Origin: Methanomassiliicoccaceae archaeon
GTDB taxonomy: Archaea; Thermoplasmatota; Thermoplasmata; Methanomassiliicoccales; Methanomethylophilaceae
Assembly: GCA_009784745.1 (NCBI GenBank)
Contig: WQXR01000021.1
Coordinates: 1-16,257, forward strand
Direction: 5' to 3'
DNA length: 16,257 bases
In this document: piece after piece, positions 8,181 to 15,177 of the stretch
Layout of the letters: each line of letters opens with the position of its first letter
How positions within the stretch are numbered: position 1 is the first letter of the stretch
The notes under the pieces: model-generated
Seen by the model: the letters and a program-made list of their open reading frames with translations, nothing else
Databases searched by the model: none
Told to the model about the DNA's origin: nothing
Made by a program: the position numbers and the translations under genes

Positions 8181-8600
8181 ATGTGGAAGATATTGGGTTC
8201 CGATGCGATGTATCTCGAATTCGCGGATGTTTGGAGAAAAAGGATATCCGAGATCGTTTCGAACGGAAAGAGATTCAACGATCTGATGAAGAACGCGGAT
8301 GTTCTGTACATAATGAATGGTGCAACTGAAGAACACACGTTCATGGTTCAGTTACCTGAATCGCTTTCTCCCGACGACGTACAGTTCCTTGCGGACGAGA
8401 TACTGAATGTCGCCAGAACATACGAACATCCGTTCGTTACGCTTAACGACGAACGGGAAAAATGTCAGGTCATATTCACAACCGAAAAAGAACCGGAGAT
8501 ACTCGGTCTGGATAAAGCGGAAGGAATTTCCGCAGGTGCAGTATTCCAGCCGATAATCGAGGGATGGGGCGGAAAGGGAAGACAAGAACCTTTTATGTAA
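8181..8600 (+). CDS. Small protein with AlaRS C-Ala/DHHA1-like C-terminus
   Basis: A 139-residue soluble protein that I cannot name with certainty. The C-terminal half reads like the DHHA1/C-Ala module that ends alanyl-tRNA synthetases and some DHH phosphoesterases: helix SPDDVQFLADEIL, strand FVTLN, strand CQVIFTT, then GISAGAVFQPIIEGWGGKGRQEP, comparable with the 'AG-l...GGkGGG-pd-A' signature of that module. The first 50 residues (helical, WRKRISEIVSNGKRFNDLM) resemble the helical lead-in seen before DHHA1. No catalytic DHH, HxxxH editing or synthetase domain is present. If the match is right it may bind tRNA elbows, but this is inference. It sits among synthetase genes, divergent from trpS, and a membrane protein gene follows after 43 nt. 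The stop is TAA. Confidence 0.75.
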   Translation: MWKILGSDAMYLEFADVWRKRISEIVSNGKRFNDLMKNADVLYIMNGATEEHTFMVQLPESLSPDDVQFLADEILNVARTYEHPFVTLNDEREKCQVIFTTEKEPEILGLDKAEGISAGAVFQPIIEGWGGKGRQEPFM

Positions 8601-8643
8601 AAAATGGTCGACAACACGAATAAACGGCGAATAATTCATGTAA

Positions 8644-9105
8644 ATGAAGTTGCATGTACCTATCGGGATGCACATGAACGGAACGACATCGGATGAACTT
8701 AAGCCTGTACTGAAGGCATGGAGCATCATGTTCGGCGCACTGTTCATGCCCGGTATATTCTCACGCATGGTGTACGACCCTACGGGATCCAAAGATCAGA
8801 TAACCCAGTTCTTCGTTGATGCCAATATTGCGCTTGTACTGCTCCTGTTCATGATCTTTGCATTACCGATATTATGGTTCATCGACAAATGGTTCGGCAT
8901 CATACCGTCGAGCGTTCAATGCTACATTATGATATTCTTATCATTAGGCATATCATGGCTGGCCGGCTATATCGCAATGGGCGCTCCGCTGATGTCTGCC
9001 GTTCTTTTTGCGTTCGCCGTAGGTGTTGTTACCATTACCATAGTAAAACGTTTCGCGTGGTATGTTGACGATCTTAAGATATTTTCCCTCATCGCTTCCA
9101 GATGA
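8644..9105 (+). CDS. Four-helix membrane protein of unknown function
   Basis: A 153-residue hydrophobic protein with four likely transmembrane segments at about residues 22-44, 55-80, 84-107 and 108-133. A short basic end (KRFAWYVDD) precedes the C-terminus. The N-terminal 20 residues are polar and Met/His-rich (MKLHVPIGMHMNG). The ATG at 8644 is the first possible start, since the codon before it is TAA; an internal ATG at residue 9 or 11 is also possible. I see no signature that names a family. It lies 43 nt after the DHHA1-like gene on the same strand and could share its transcript. It converges on the next membrane protein gene with 24 nt between stops. Codon use resembles its neighbours, so I take it as a real gene. 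Confidence 0.72.
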   Translation: MKLHVPIGMHMNGTTSDELKPVLKAWSIMFGALFMPGIFSRMVYDPTGSKDQITQFFVDANIALVLLLFMIFALPILWFIDKWFGIIPSSVQCYIMIFLSLGISWLAGYIAMGAPLMSAVLFAFAVGVVTITIVKRFAWYVDDLKIFSLIASR

Positions 9106-9129
9106 TGTTACCGATGTAAATTCAATATA

Positions 9130-10203
9130 TCAGAACTCAAGGTCCGTATCTCTTTCCGGAGTTCCAGGCATCTCATCTGTCTCCGATGATATGTCCGTTA
9201 ATTCCATATCTATCTTTACAGGTCTGAATATCTTCCATTTCGTTACCGCATCATCGACGAACTCGCTTTCAAAAAATGTGTAAAATATTACGCACGAAAC
9301 GGCCACTACGATGATGTTGAATATCACGGACGCGGCTATGAAGCCGAGCACGGCGATAACACTTATCGTGTTCAATGCAACGAGAATGAACACCGCTACT
9401 GCGAACACAGGTATCGCCATACGCCTCAATGTTTCCGTTGCGCCTTTGTATACGGAGAAATCACGATAATTTGTTGTTATTCTCACATTCAGCGATTTGA
9501 ACGGTGTCCACGGTAACACGAGAAGCGGAATGAACATTATCAGTGAGAATACAAAGATCGGCGCTTCGTATAGTTTTATGTTGCCCATGAACGCCGGATT
9601 TAAGGATAGATATATCCACATCGCGATGCCGACCATGAATGCGAACGATATCGTTCCGAGCATCTCTCTTGCCGGTATTCCGGACCTTTTCAGGTTGTGG
9701 TCCATCGTTATGTTCCTTGTATCAATATTCGGAGGGATATTGAATGCGAATATCACCAGTCTGTCCCATAATGATAGCTTTTCCCTTATGTTCACATATT
9801 CCACCGTTGAGATCACTGAAAAGAATACTATTCTTTGTAATGCCACCGATACTGCCACAATACCGGCGCACCCTATCAGCAGGAACGCAACGAAGAACGG
9901 GACCATTATGTGCATATCCGCGAAGAACAATACCGTCGGCACCGCTAACGCTGCGATAAGCGTTTTCCACATTCCGGAATGCACATATGTTATCAGCCCC
10001 GTTATCAGGAACGGAGCGGCCAGCAGCATCAGGGCGGCCGATGTTTCCACCGTTCTTGTGTAGATCAAAGCATATGTGGCAATTGCGCATGCTGCTAATG
10101 ATATCAAAAATATCATGAGCATCGTCTTGTCCTCTCCCCTTACCAAAGAGAGTTCGGAAACGTGCGCGTTCCGTTTTATGAATTTTTCTTTCATTCCGTC
10201 CAT
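9130..10203 (-). CDS. Polytopic membrane protein of unknown function
   Basis: A 357-residue integral membrane protein. A basic N-terminus (about 25 residues) leads into four or five hydrophobic helices between about residues 28 and 132. A soluble loop (about 133-184, containing SLWDRLVIFAFNIPPNID) follows, then four more helices between about 186 and 318. The C-terminal tail of about 40 residues is acidic and probably cytosolic. No catalytic motif is recognised. There are two possible starts: ATG at 10203, and ATG at 10194, whose ATGA overlaps the stop of the small upstream gene. The second arrangement is typical of translational coupling, so the true start may be 10194. The coupling suggests the two proteins act together, perhaps as a membrane part and a soluble accessory, but nothing here identifies the process. 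The stop is TGA. Confidence 0.78.
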   Translation of the reverse strand: MDGMKEKFIKRNAHVSELSLVRGEDKTMLMIFLISLAACAIATYALIYTRTVETSAALMLLAAPFLITGLITYVHSGMWKTLIAALAVPTVLFFADMHIMVPFFVAFLLIGCAGIVAVSVALQRIVFFSVISTVEYVNIREKLSLWDRLVIFAFNIPPNIDTRNITMDHNLKRSGIPAREMLGTISFAFMVGIAMWIYLSLNPAFMGNIKLYEAPIFVFSLIMFIPLLVLPWTPFKSLNVRITTNYRDFSVYKGATETLRRMAIPVFAVAVFILVALNTISVIAVLGFIAASVIFNIIVVAVSCVIFYTFFESEFVDDAVTKWKIFRPVKIDMELTDISSETDEMPGTPERDTDLEF

Positions 10204-10515
10204 ACTTTAACTTCCGGTTCCGCTTTATCTCCTCTGAATATCCCGAGAAATAACGTCAGCGTCTCTTTCTTTGTCAATTCAAATGGGCCTATCGTGTCGC
10301 TGAGTATCGATTCTTTGAATTTAATACATTTACCGCCGCTGTCAGACATTGCCATGTCTATCGGTCTGTCTGAAATTATCGATACGAACAACTTTTTCCC
10401 TTTTTTCACTTCTATCGGAAATGTCTTTACATTCCGGTATGCACCGTCCGCCGTTATATCAAATTCTCCGATGGAAAATTTTTCATGGAAGAGGATCTTT
10501 GCTGACAGCGGACAT
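10191..10515 (-). CDS. Small beta-rich protein, unknown function, apparent 5' frameshift
   Basis: The frame ending at TGA 10191-10193 reads well back to a TGA at 10515-10517. Between those points the only standard start is GTG at 10409, which gives 72 residues. Codons above that GTG also look like protein (KILFHEKFSIGEFDITADG), so 10409 probably truncates it. A strong TATA box predicts transcription from about 10518, where ATG 10515 begins MSAVSKDPLP and then stops (TGA 10483-10485). Dropping one A from the AAA run near 10497-10499 joins the two frames as MSAVSKILFHEKF, giving about 107 residues of alternating strands (KKLFVSIIS, TLTLFLGIF, PEVKVW), somewhat like a GOLD or PPC-type beta-sandwich. 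It could be a sequencing error, a recent mutation, programmed +1 shifting or a non-AUG start. It overlaps the membrane protein gene that follows. Confidence 0.6.
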
Positions 10516-10540
10516 CACCCTGATGTTAATGACGAACGCT

Positions 10541-10548
10541 TAAATATA
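10541..10548 (-). promoter_or_regulatory. TATA box upstream of the small beta-rich protein gene
   Basis: The reverse strand reads TATATTTA within AGCATATATTTAAGC, with a purine-rich BRE-like GGAAGAAAG before it. The predicted start site is near 10518, directly at the GTG/ATG at 10518/10515. It lies in the 80-nt gap after the cbf5 stop. Confidence 0.55.
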
Positions 10549-10595
10549 TGCTTTCTTCCGAATGTCTTTGTAACTTCACGATACGCTGTTCGTAT

Positions 10596-11588
10596 TCACG
10601 TGTGTATCTGATCTTCCGGAAGTTCCATGTCAGTTGAGAATTTCCACATTTTCGGATATTTTCCGGCATCCATAAGGACCCTTGTCACGCTTACCGCTTT
10701 GCCTTGAGATGTTGCCATTATCTTTTGCGATGACATCATCATCGTTCCCAATGCTACGAGTTCACCACGCGCGGTCATCAGAGCAACGAGAGCATTCTTT
10801 CTTATTTCCTCGTCAAGCATGTGGATGCCTTGAACATTAAGATCTGCACCGTGGCATATCGCGTCCACTGCGCTTGCTTTGAGTATTATCTTCGGTAACG
10901 GATCTGCAAGAATTTCCATCGGCCTTATGATGCATCGTATCCACTCCTCCCGTCCGTTCTGCTGCCAGAATATGTACGAGTCCTTTATATCAAAAAGCGA
11001 AGTTGCGTCTCTCTCATTCATTGCGCCGGATCTTGTCCGTCTCAGTTCTATCATGTTGGCGCCGGATCCGAGTGCTTCGCCGATGTCGATGCAAAGTGTT
11101 CTTATGTACGTACCGGCGTCGCAGGAGACAGTGAAAAGAATGTCCCTTCCGGATATGTCCATTATTTTAAGTTCGGATATCGTTCTTATTCGGAGCTGCC
11201 TTTTTACCGCCGACCTCACCGGCGGAAATTGATAGATCTTTCCTTCAAAGTTCTTCATCACTTTTCTTATCTTTTCTTCGTCACGGTCGTGATGCAACCT
11301 CATGAGACAAACATATTCTTTATCGGATGACAGAACAAGATCGGTAAGTCTTACTGCCTTGCCTAGACATAACGGAAGGACTCCGGACACATTCGGATCG
11401 AGTGTGCCTCCGTGACCTATTTTCTTTACGGCCAGCGAATCCTTTGCCCACGCTGTTGCCTGGTGCGATGTCGGTCCCGCAGGTTTGTCTAATATCACGA
11501 CGCCTGCTTCAAGCAATTCGCCGATGCTCCTGTCCGACGGTCTTTTGCCCCAGCGGTCCTTTATCGCATCTGCGTCCTTTATCATCAT
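10596..11588 (-). CDS. truB: tRNA/rRNA pseudouridine synthase Cbf5 (TruB family)
   Basis: Catalytic subunit of archaeal H/ACA guide RNPs, converting selected rRNA uridines to pseudouridine; it can also make tRNA position 55. The protein is 330 residues. The TruB core begins VVILDKPAGPTSHQ, and the catalytic Asp is D64 in GGTLDPNVSGVLP. CDAGTYIRTLCIDIG and ELRRTRSG are family blocks. The last 80 or so residues form a PUA domain (containing VALMTARGELVALG). The archaeal-type N-terminal extension and PUA domain favour Cbf5 over bacterial TruB. Its ATG overlaps the cmk TGA (ATGA). It is the last gene of the ribosomal protein unit. Nop10, Gar1 and L7Ae, its partners, are not in the window. Confidence 0.95.
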   Translation of the reverse strand: MMIKDADAIKDRWGKRPSDRSIGELLEAGVVILDKPAGPTSHQATAWAKDSLAVKKIGHGGTLDPNVSGVLPLCLGKAVRLTDLVLSSDKEYVCLMRLHHDRDEEKIRKVMKNFEGKIYQFPPVRSAVKRQLRIRTISELKIMDISGRDILFTVSCDAGTYIRTLCIDIGEALGSGANMIELRRTRSGAMNERDATSLFDIKDSYIFWQQNGREEWIRCIIRPMEILADPLPKIILKASAVDAICHGADLNVQGIHMLDEEIRKNALVALMTARGELVALGTMMMSSQKIMATSQGKAVSVTRVLMDAGKYPKMWKFSTDMELPEDQIHT

Positions 11589-12118
11589 GCGTTCACGTCC
11601 ATTGCTTTTAGTATTTCTTTTACTACTTCGTTCGGATCTTTGTCATCTGTGTTCACGATAATATCGTAAACGCTTGTATCATTGATATCGATGCCGTAAT
11701 ACTGCAGATATCTTTTTCCTTCCGACGCCTCTCTTTCCAATGTCGTTGCGTATGCCTGTTCCAACGTTTCGTTGTCCCTTGCGCCTATTCTCGCAACCCT
11801 TATCTCAGGACTTGCGTTCAGATATATCTTGAATGCGGGTATGCTGTTCCTTGACAACATGTAAGCAGAAAGTCTCGATTCCAAGATGATATTGTCGTTC
11901 TCTCTTGCTATCTTCAATATTCTGGAGTCTATCATCTCATCTATGGACGGATCCTTTTCTGCGATCTCGCCGAGTTCCGATAACGTCATCTTCCGTTCGG
12001 CGGCGATCTCTCTGAAAATGTTTCCAAAAACGACCGCTTTCAGTGAAAGGATATCAGAAAGTTCTCTGCATACGGTCGTCTTTCCCGATCCGGGCGGCCC
12101 GCTTATGGTTATTCTCAT
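11585..12118 (-). CDS. cmk: Cytidylate kinase, archaeal type
   Basis: Phosphorylates CMP and dCMP to the diphosphates. The protein is 177 residues, as usual for the short archaeal enzyme. The Walker A loop is GPPGSGKT at residues 7-14, at the very N-terminus after MRITIS. FGNIFREIAAERKM and IILESRLSAYML fit the substrate-binding and Walker B region, and VARIGARDN the LID region. An adenylate-kinase-like reading is possible from the P-loop alone. The position just before cbf5, as in other archaeal spc clusters, supports Cmk. It overlaps both neighbours by 4 nt (ATGA), showing tight translational coupling. Confidence 0.92.
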   Translation of the reverse strand: MRITISGPPGSGKTTVCRELSDILSLKAVVFGNIFREIAAERKMTLSELGEIAEKDPSIDEMIDSRILKIARENDNIILESRLSAYMLSRNSIPAFKIYLNASPEIRVARIGARDNETLEQAYATTLEREASEGKRYLQYYGIDINDTSVYDIIVNTDDKDPNEVVKEILKAMDVNA

Positions 12119-12759
12119 GTCGATGCGTCTATCTCCGCTAAACGCTTTGAGAACTTATACCATCGTATCAGTCTGCCGAGTATCTGCGCGAATGGTATCG
12201 TTATCAGCATGTATACGAATATCCATATCGGGAATATCCCTGCCCAATAATCACCTGCGAGGTCCGACGTGCCCCATGGTATCGTTATTACCGTTGAAAC
12301 GGCGTCATTCGTTACGAAGAAATGGAGCCACGCAAATATGGGGATTATGATAAGCATCGTCAACGGCATTGTCTTCATCATCGACATGCTTGATTCCATC
12401 GATTTGGACATCATTTCGCTCTGAATTTCCGTCAGCTTCTTTATTTTATAGAGATTATTCTCTATCCTTGCTTTACGGAGTTCGGCATTGAACGCGGCCA
12501 TTTCCTTCTGAGAGCGTGTCTGTTTCATCGTATCCGTCATTAACGTCCTTATTATCGTGCTGGCGCTCATCATCATCATTGCCGTTATCACGAGCGTTAC
12601 AACAATATGCTCCCCACCGAGACCCAGCACCGGATACAGAACGATGTCCAATGCGCTTCCGACCTGATCCCTGAACATCATTATTCCCAATACCAGCATC
12701 AGGGATATCATCATCCAGACCATCTGCGACGATTGTTTCTTGTTGCCTTGTTCAGCCAT
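12115..12759 (-). CDS. DUF106 / EMC3-TMCO1 family membrane protein (archaeal Oxa1-like insertase)
   Basis: A 214-residue membrane protein of the Oxa1 superfamily, thought to help insert membrane proteins next to the Sec translocon. Transmembrane segments are visible at about residues 12-30, 50-70, 130-150 and 175-195. Between the second and third lies a charged, Met-rich coiled-coil-like stretch (about 75-125, with AAFNAELRKARIENNLYKIKKL), the cytosolic hairpin typical of the family. N- and C-termini are polar. It follows secY with a single base between genes, a classic archaeal arrangement, and a GAGG ribosome site lies within the secY end. Its own stop overlaps the cmk start. The family assignment is firm; the insertase role is from family knowledge. 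Confidence 0.88.
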   Translation of the reverse strand: MAEQGNKKQSSQMVWMMISLMLVLGIMMFRDQVGSALDIVLYPVLGLGGEHIVVTLVITAMMMMSASTIIRTLMTDTMKQTRSQKEMAAFNAELRKARIENNLYKIKKLTEIQSEMMSKSMESSMSMMKTMPLTMLIIIPIFAWLHFFVTNDAVSTVITIPWGTSDLAGDYWAGIFPIWIFVYMLITIPFAQILGRLIRWYKFSKRLAEIDAST

Positions 12760-12760
12760 T

Positions 12761-14296
12761 TCAATCCTCTCCGAAGAATCCTCTCATGACAGGATGCATC
12801 TCCATCATCTGCTCACGGCCCATCGCTTCATAGAATTGTATCAGAATTCCCACTGTCAGAAGAACACCCGTACCGGATGCATTACCCGTTGTTCCTATCA
12901 GATCCGCTCCGGCGGCCAATGCACCGACTATTGCTCCTGACAATACTGTCACGATCGGTATATAACGATCTAACACCCTTCTCAGAACGCGTGGATCCCT
13001 TCTGAATCCCGGTATCTGCATACCGCTCTTCTGTATCTGGTTCGCAACTGATTCAGCACCCATATTGGTGGTCGATATCCAGAACTTTGCGAACATTATC
13101 GCACCCAATACCATCACAGTGAAGTAAATTATCACATGCATCAGATGCTGTATCGGGCCGTGCATACCGTCCCCGTAACTGCTGGGATCGATTATCGGCA
13201 ATAACCATGATGTCAATCCCGTCGGGGCGCTCACGTACCACGCGAAGCCTCCGGCTGCGTGCGTCGCTCCCGCCTCAAAGTAACCTATCAGATCATTATG
13301 ACCAATGAACGGGATACTGCTTAGCGCCGGATTCGTATAGAACAGCAGCGCGAACATGCTTATGTTTGCGAGCAACGCGGCCATCAATATTACCGGAATG
13401 TTGCTTGCGTAGATCAATTTTATCGGGTATCGACCTCTCGCACCCCTTGCGGAACCGTGTGATAACGGTAACTCGATACGAGTGGACTCCAGATACGCGA
13501 CTATCATGAATATGACTATAGTTCCCACTAATGCTATCAGCGGGTTCGGACCGCCGAGCACAAGAAGATCGTAACCTCCGTTCGCTAACGAAGAGGCATC
13601 CATGTTGCTCAGGATGTATATCGTCTGCGGTATGGTACCCGCAGGCATGTTGGACATGCTCACCGCCCCTGCACCGACGGGATTCCAGTTCACCGTTCCC
13701 GTGAACAGTGCTTCTGATACTCCCGCAGCAATGAATAACGAGATACCGCTCCCGATACCCCATTTTGCCACAACTTCGTCCATAAGGAACACGATGTACG
13801 AGCCGATGAACAACTGCAGTACTATCAGCCCTCTTGCTCCGCCGAGGCCGAATGATGATACGAACTTTGCCGAAGGTTCGAGATAACCGAACACCTGCGG
13901 CACCGCCTCGATGATTATCATCGCTATCACCAGCAATTTAAGGAATGACTGGTAGCATGCTTTGTCATCACGGTTCGTCAGATCTAATTTGATTATCTTT
14001 GCACCGACGAACAACTGCATTATAATTGACGCGGTAACTATCGGCCCGATACCTAACTGAAGAAGAGAACCGGACGCACCTGCCATGATCGTCCTGTACT
14101 GTGCGAAAAGATCCAATGTCTTTTCCTGATCCAGACCGTAAATGTAGATGTTCGTCATCACGAAGTAGATGATGAGTATCAGAACTACCCACATCATCTT
14201 CGTTCTGAAATGAACGTGTCCTTCCGGCCTAGTGACGGCAGGCAGCCTGTCAGCAATAGGTTTGAACCTATACAACAGGCTCTTGTTCTCCTCCAT
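12761..14296 (-). CDS. secY: Preprotein translocase subunit SecY (Sec61 alpha)
   Basis: Pore subunit of the protein-conducting channel in the cytoplasmic membrane, working with SecE and Sec61-beta. The protein is 511 residues with about ten membrane spans, a little longer than many archaeal SecYs (which run near 430-490). Recognisable blocks include ASGSLLQLGIGPIVTASIIMQL (plug and TM2 region), WGIGSGISLFIAAGVSE, and STRIELPLSHGSARGARGRYP with the cytosolic loop used in ribosome docking. The insertion near residues 330-375 (GHNDLIGYFEAGATHAAGG onward) explains much of the extra length. It starts 2 nt after the uL15 stop and is followed directly by DUF106. Confidence 0.97.
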   Translation of the reverse strand: MEENKSLLYRFKPIADRLPAVTRPEGHVHFRTKMMWVVLILIIYFVMTNIYIYGLDQEKTLDLFAQYRTIMAGASGSLLQLGIGPIVTASIIMQLFVGAKIIKLDLTNRDDKACYQSFLKLLVIAMIIIEAVPQVFGYLEPSAKFVSSFGLGGARGLIVLQLFIGSYIVFLMDEVVAKWGIGSGISLFIAAGVSEALFTGTVNWNPVGAGAVSMSNMPAGTIPQTIYILSNMDASSLANGGYDLLVLGGPNPLIALVGTIVIFMIVAYLESTRIELPLSHGSARGARGRYPIKLIYASNIPVILMAALLANISMFALLFYTNPALSSIPFIGHNDLIGYFEAGATHAAGGFAWYVSAPTGLTSWLLPIIDPSSYGDGMHGPIQHLMHVIIYFTVMVLGAIMFAKFWISTTNMGAESVANQIQKSGMQIPGFRRDPRVLRRVLDRYIPIVTVLSGAIVGALAAGADLIGTTGNASGTGVLLTVGILIQFYEAMGREQMMEMHPVMRGFFGED

Positions 14297-14298
14297 TC

Positions 14299-14709
14299 TT
14301 ATGTCTCCGTCACTGATCCGCCGGATGCCTCTATCTTAGCGCGTGCCTGGGCCGATATCTGTGATACCGTTACATTCACCGCTATGTTTATCTCTCCGGC
14401 GCCTAACAGTTTGTCTATTCCTGCTTCCGTAAGGTTCACGCTGTACGCGGAACCCTCCTTCGCTCCCAGACTCTCTATCTGTTCCAACATCTCTTTAATG
14501 TTGATAATCCTATTGGCGGAAACAACGCACTGAGGCCTCTTGAAACCTATCCTTCCGAAGTGTTTTCGGTCATATTTCAGCATATGTAACTTTTTATGCT
14601 TTCCGAGACCCGCGTTACCGTGACCTCCGATTATTCCCGCTCCTCGGCCTGATTTCTTTCCGCGTCCGTGCGTTCTCAGCCCTCTGAATTTCCTGGTCCT
14701 GCTTGGCAT
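14299..14709 (-). CDS. rpl15: Large-subunit ribosomal protein uL15
   Basis: Binds 23S rRNA in the large subunit. The protein is 136 residues. The Gly/Arg/Lys-rich N-terminus (RKFRGLRTHGRGKKSGRGAG, then GGHGNAGLGKHKK) is typical of uL15, and the C-terminal half (INIAVNVTVSQISAQARAKIEASGG) matches the globular end. It is slightly shorter than most archaeal homologues. It starts 4 nt after the uL30 stop, ends in TAA, and secY follows after 2 nt, as in the archaeal spc order. Confidence 0.96.
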   Translation of the reverse strand: MPSRTRKFRGLRTHGRGKKSGRGAGIIGGHGNAGLGKHKKLHMLKYDRKHFGRIGFKRPQCVVSANRIINIKEMLEQIESLGAKEGSAYSVNLTEAGIDKLLGAGEINIAVNVTVSQISAQARAKIEASGGSVTET

Positions 14710-14713
14710 GTTA

Positions 14714-15175
14714 TCACAGCATCCTTGCGATCAGTTCGTTTATCGCTTCGCCTCTGTATCCGAGCGCCCCGCCGTTGCGGTATGAACGCTTGATACCTTC
14801 ATATCCTTTTTCCGGAGGGTGCAGTCTGAAAACTGCCTTTGCGCCTTCCACATCCTTCATTCTGTAGTTCCCGTTCAAAACGGCTGCCGCCATTTCGTTG
14901 ACGCTCTTGAATTCCGTGTTCGTCGAAAGGTACTCATCCGTTATCTGATCATCACCGACCAGACGTCCGCGGATGCGTATCATCTCTTCCAGCACATCTG
15001 CGTTTATTTCGCCCCATGTGATGTAATCCTTCGCTTTCTGAAGCATTCCTTTCGTCACATCGTCCTCGGGGACGATGACGCAATGATTCACTCTCGTCAG
15101 ATTCATGAGTTCCATTGTCCTTCTGACATCGACGTTGACATCAGGCCTTCCGCGTACGCGTATGACTGCGAACAT
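14714..15175 (-). CDS. rpl30: Large-subunit ribosomal protein uL30
   Basis: Archaeal/eukaryotic L30 (L7-like) of the large subunit. From ATG at 15175 the protein is 153 residues, beginning MFAVIRVRGRPDVNVDVRRT, with TRVNHCVIVPEDD and the long extension (WGEINADVLEEMIRIRGRL, then LHPPEKGYEGIKR) absent from bacterial L30. A GGAGG ribosome site lies 7 nt before 15175. The in-frame ATG at 15181 overlaps the uS5 TGA but sits only 1 nt from that site, so 15175 is preferred. The frame stays open to 15505 through uS5; that is a shadow. Confidence 0.95.
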   Translation of the reverse strand: MFAVIRVRGRPDVNVDVRRTMELMNLTRVNHCVIVPEDDVTKGMLQKAKDYITWGEINADVLEEMIRIRGRLVGDDQITDEYLSTNTEFKSVNEMAAAVLNGNYRMKDVEGAKAVFRLHPPEKGYEGIKRSYRNGGALGYRGEAINELIARML

Positions 15176-15177
15176 GC

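Noticed and set aside
9497..10063. Plus-strand 188-codon frame antisense to the membrane protein gene
   Set aside because: The reverse strand encodes a coherent multi-helix protein; the plus frame has no start signal or family features.
10559..10600. Weak inverted repeat ATACG-CTGTT-CGTAT after cbf5, as a terminator
   Set aside because: Only five base pairs and no T-run follows on the minus strand; I cannot support a terminator here.
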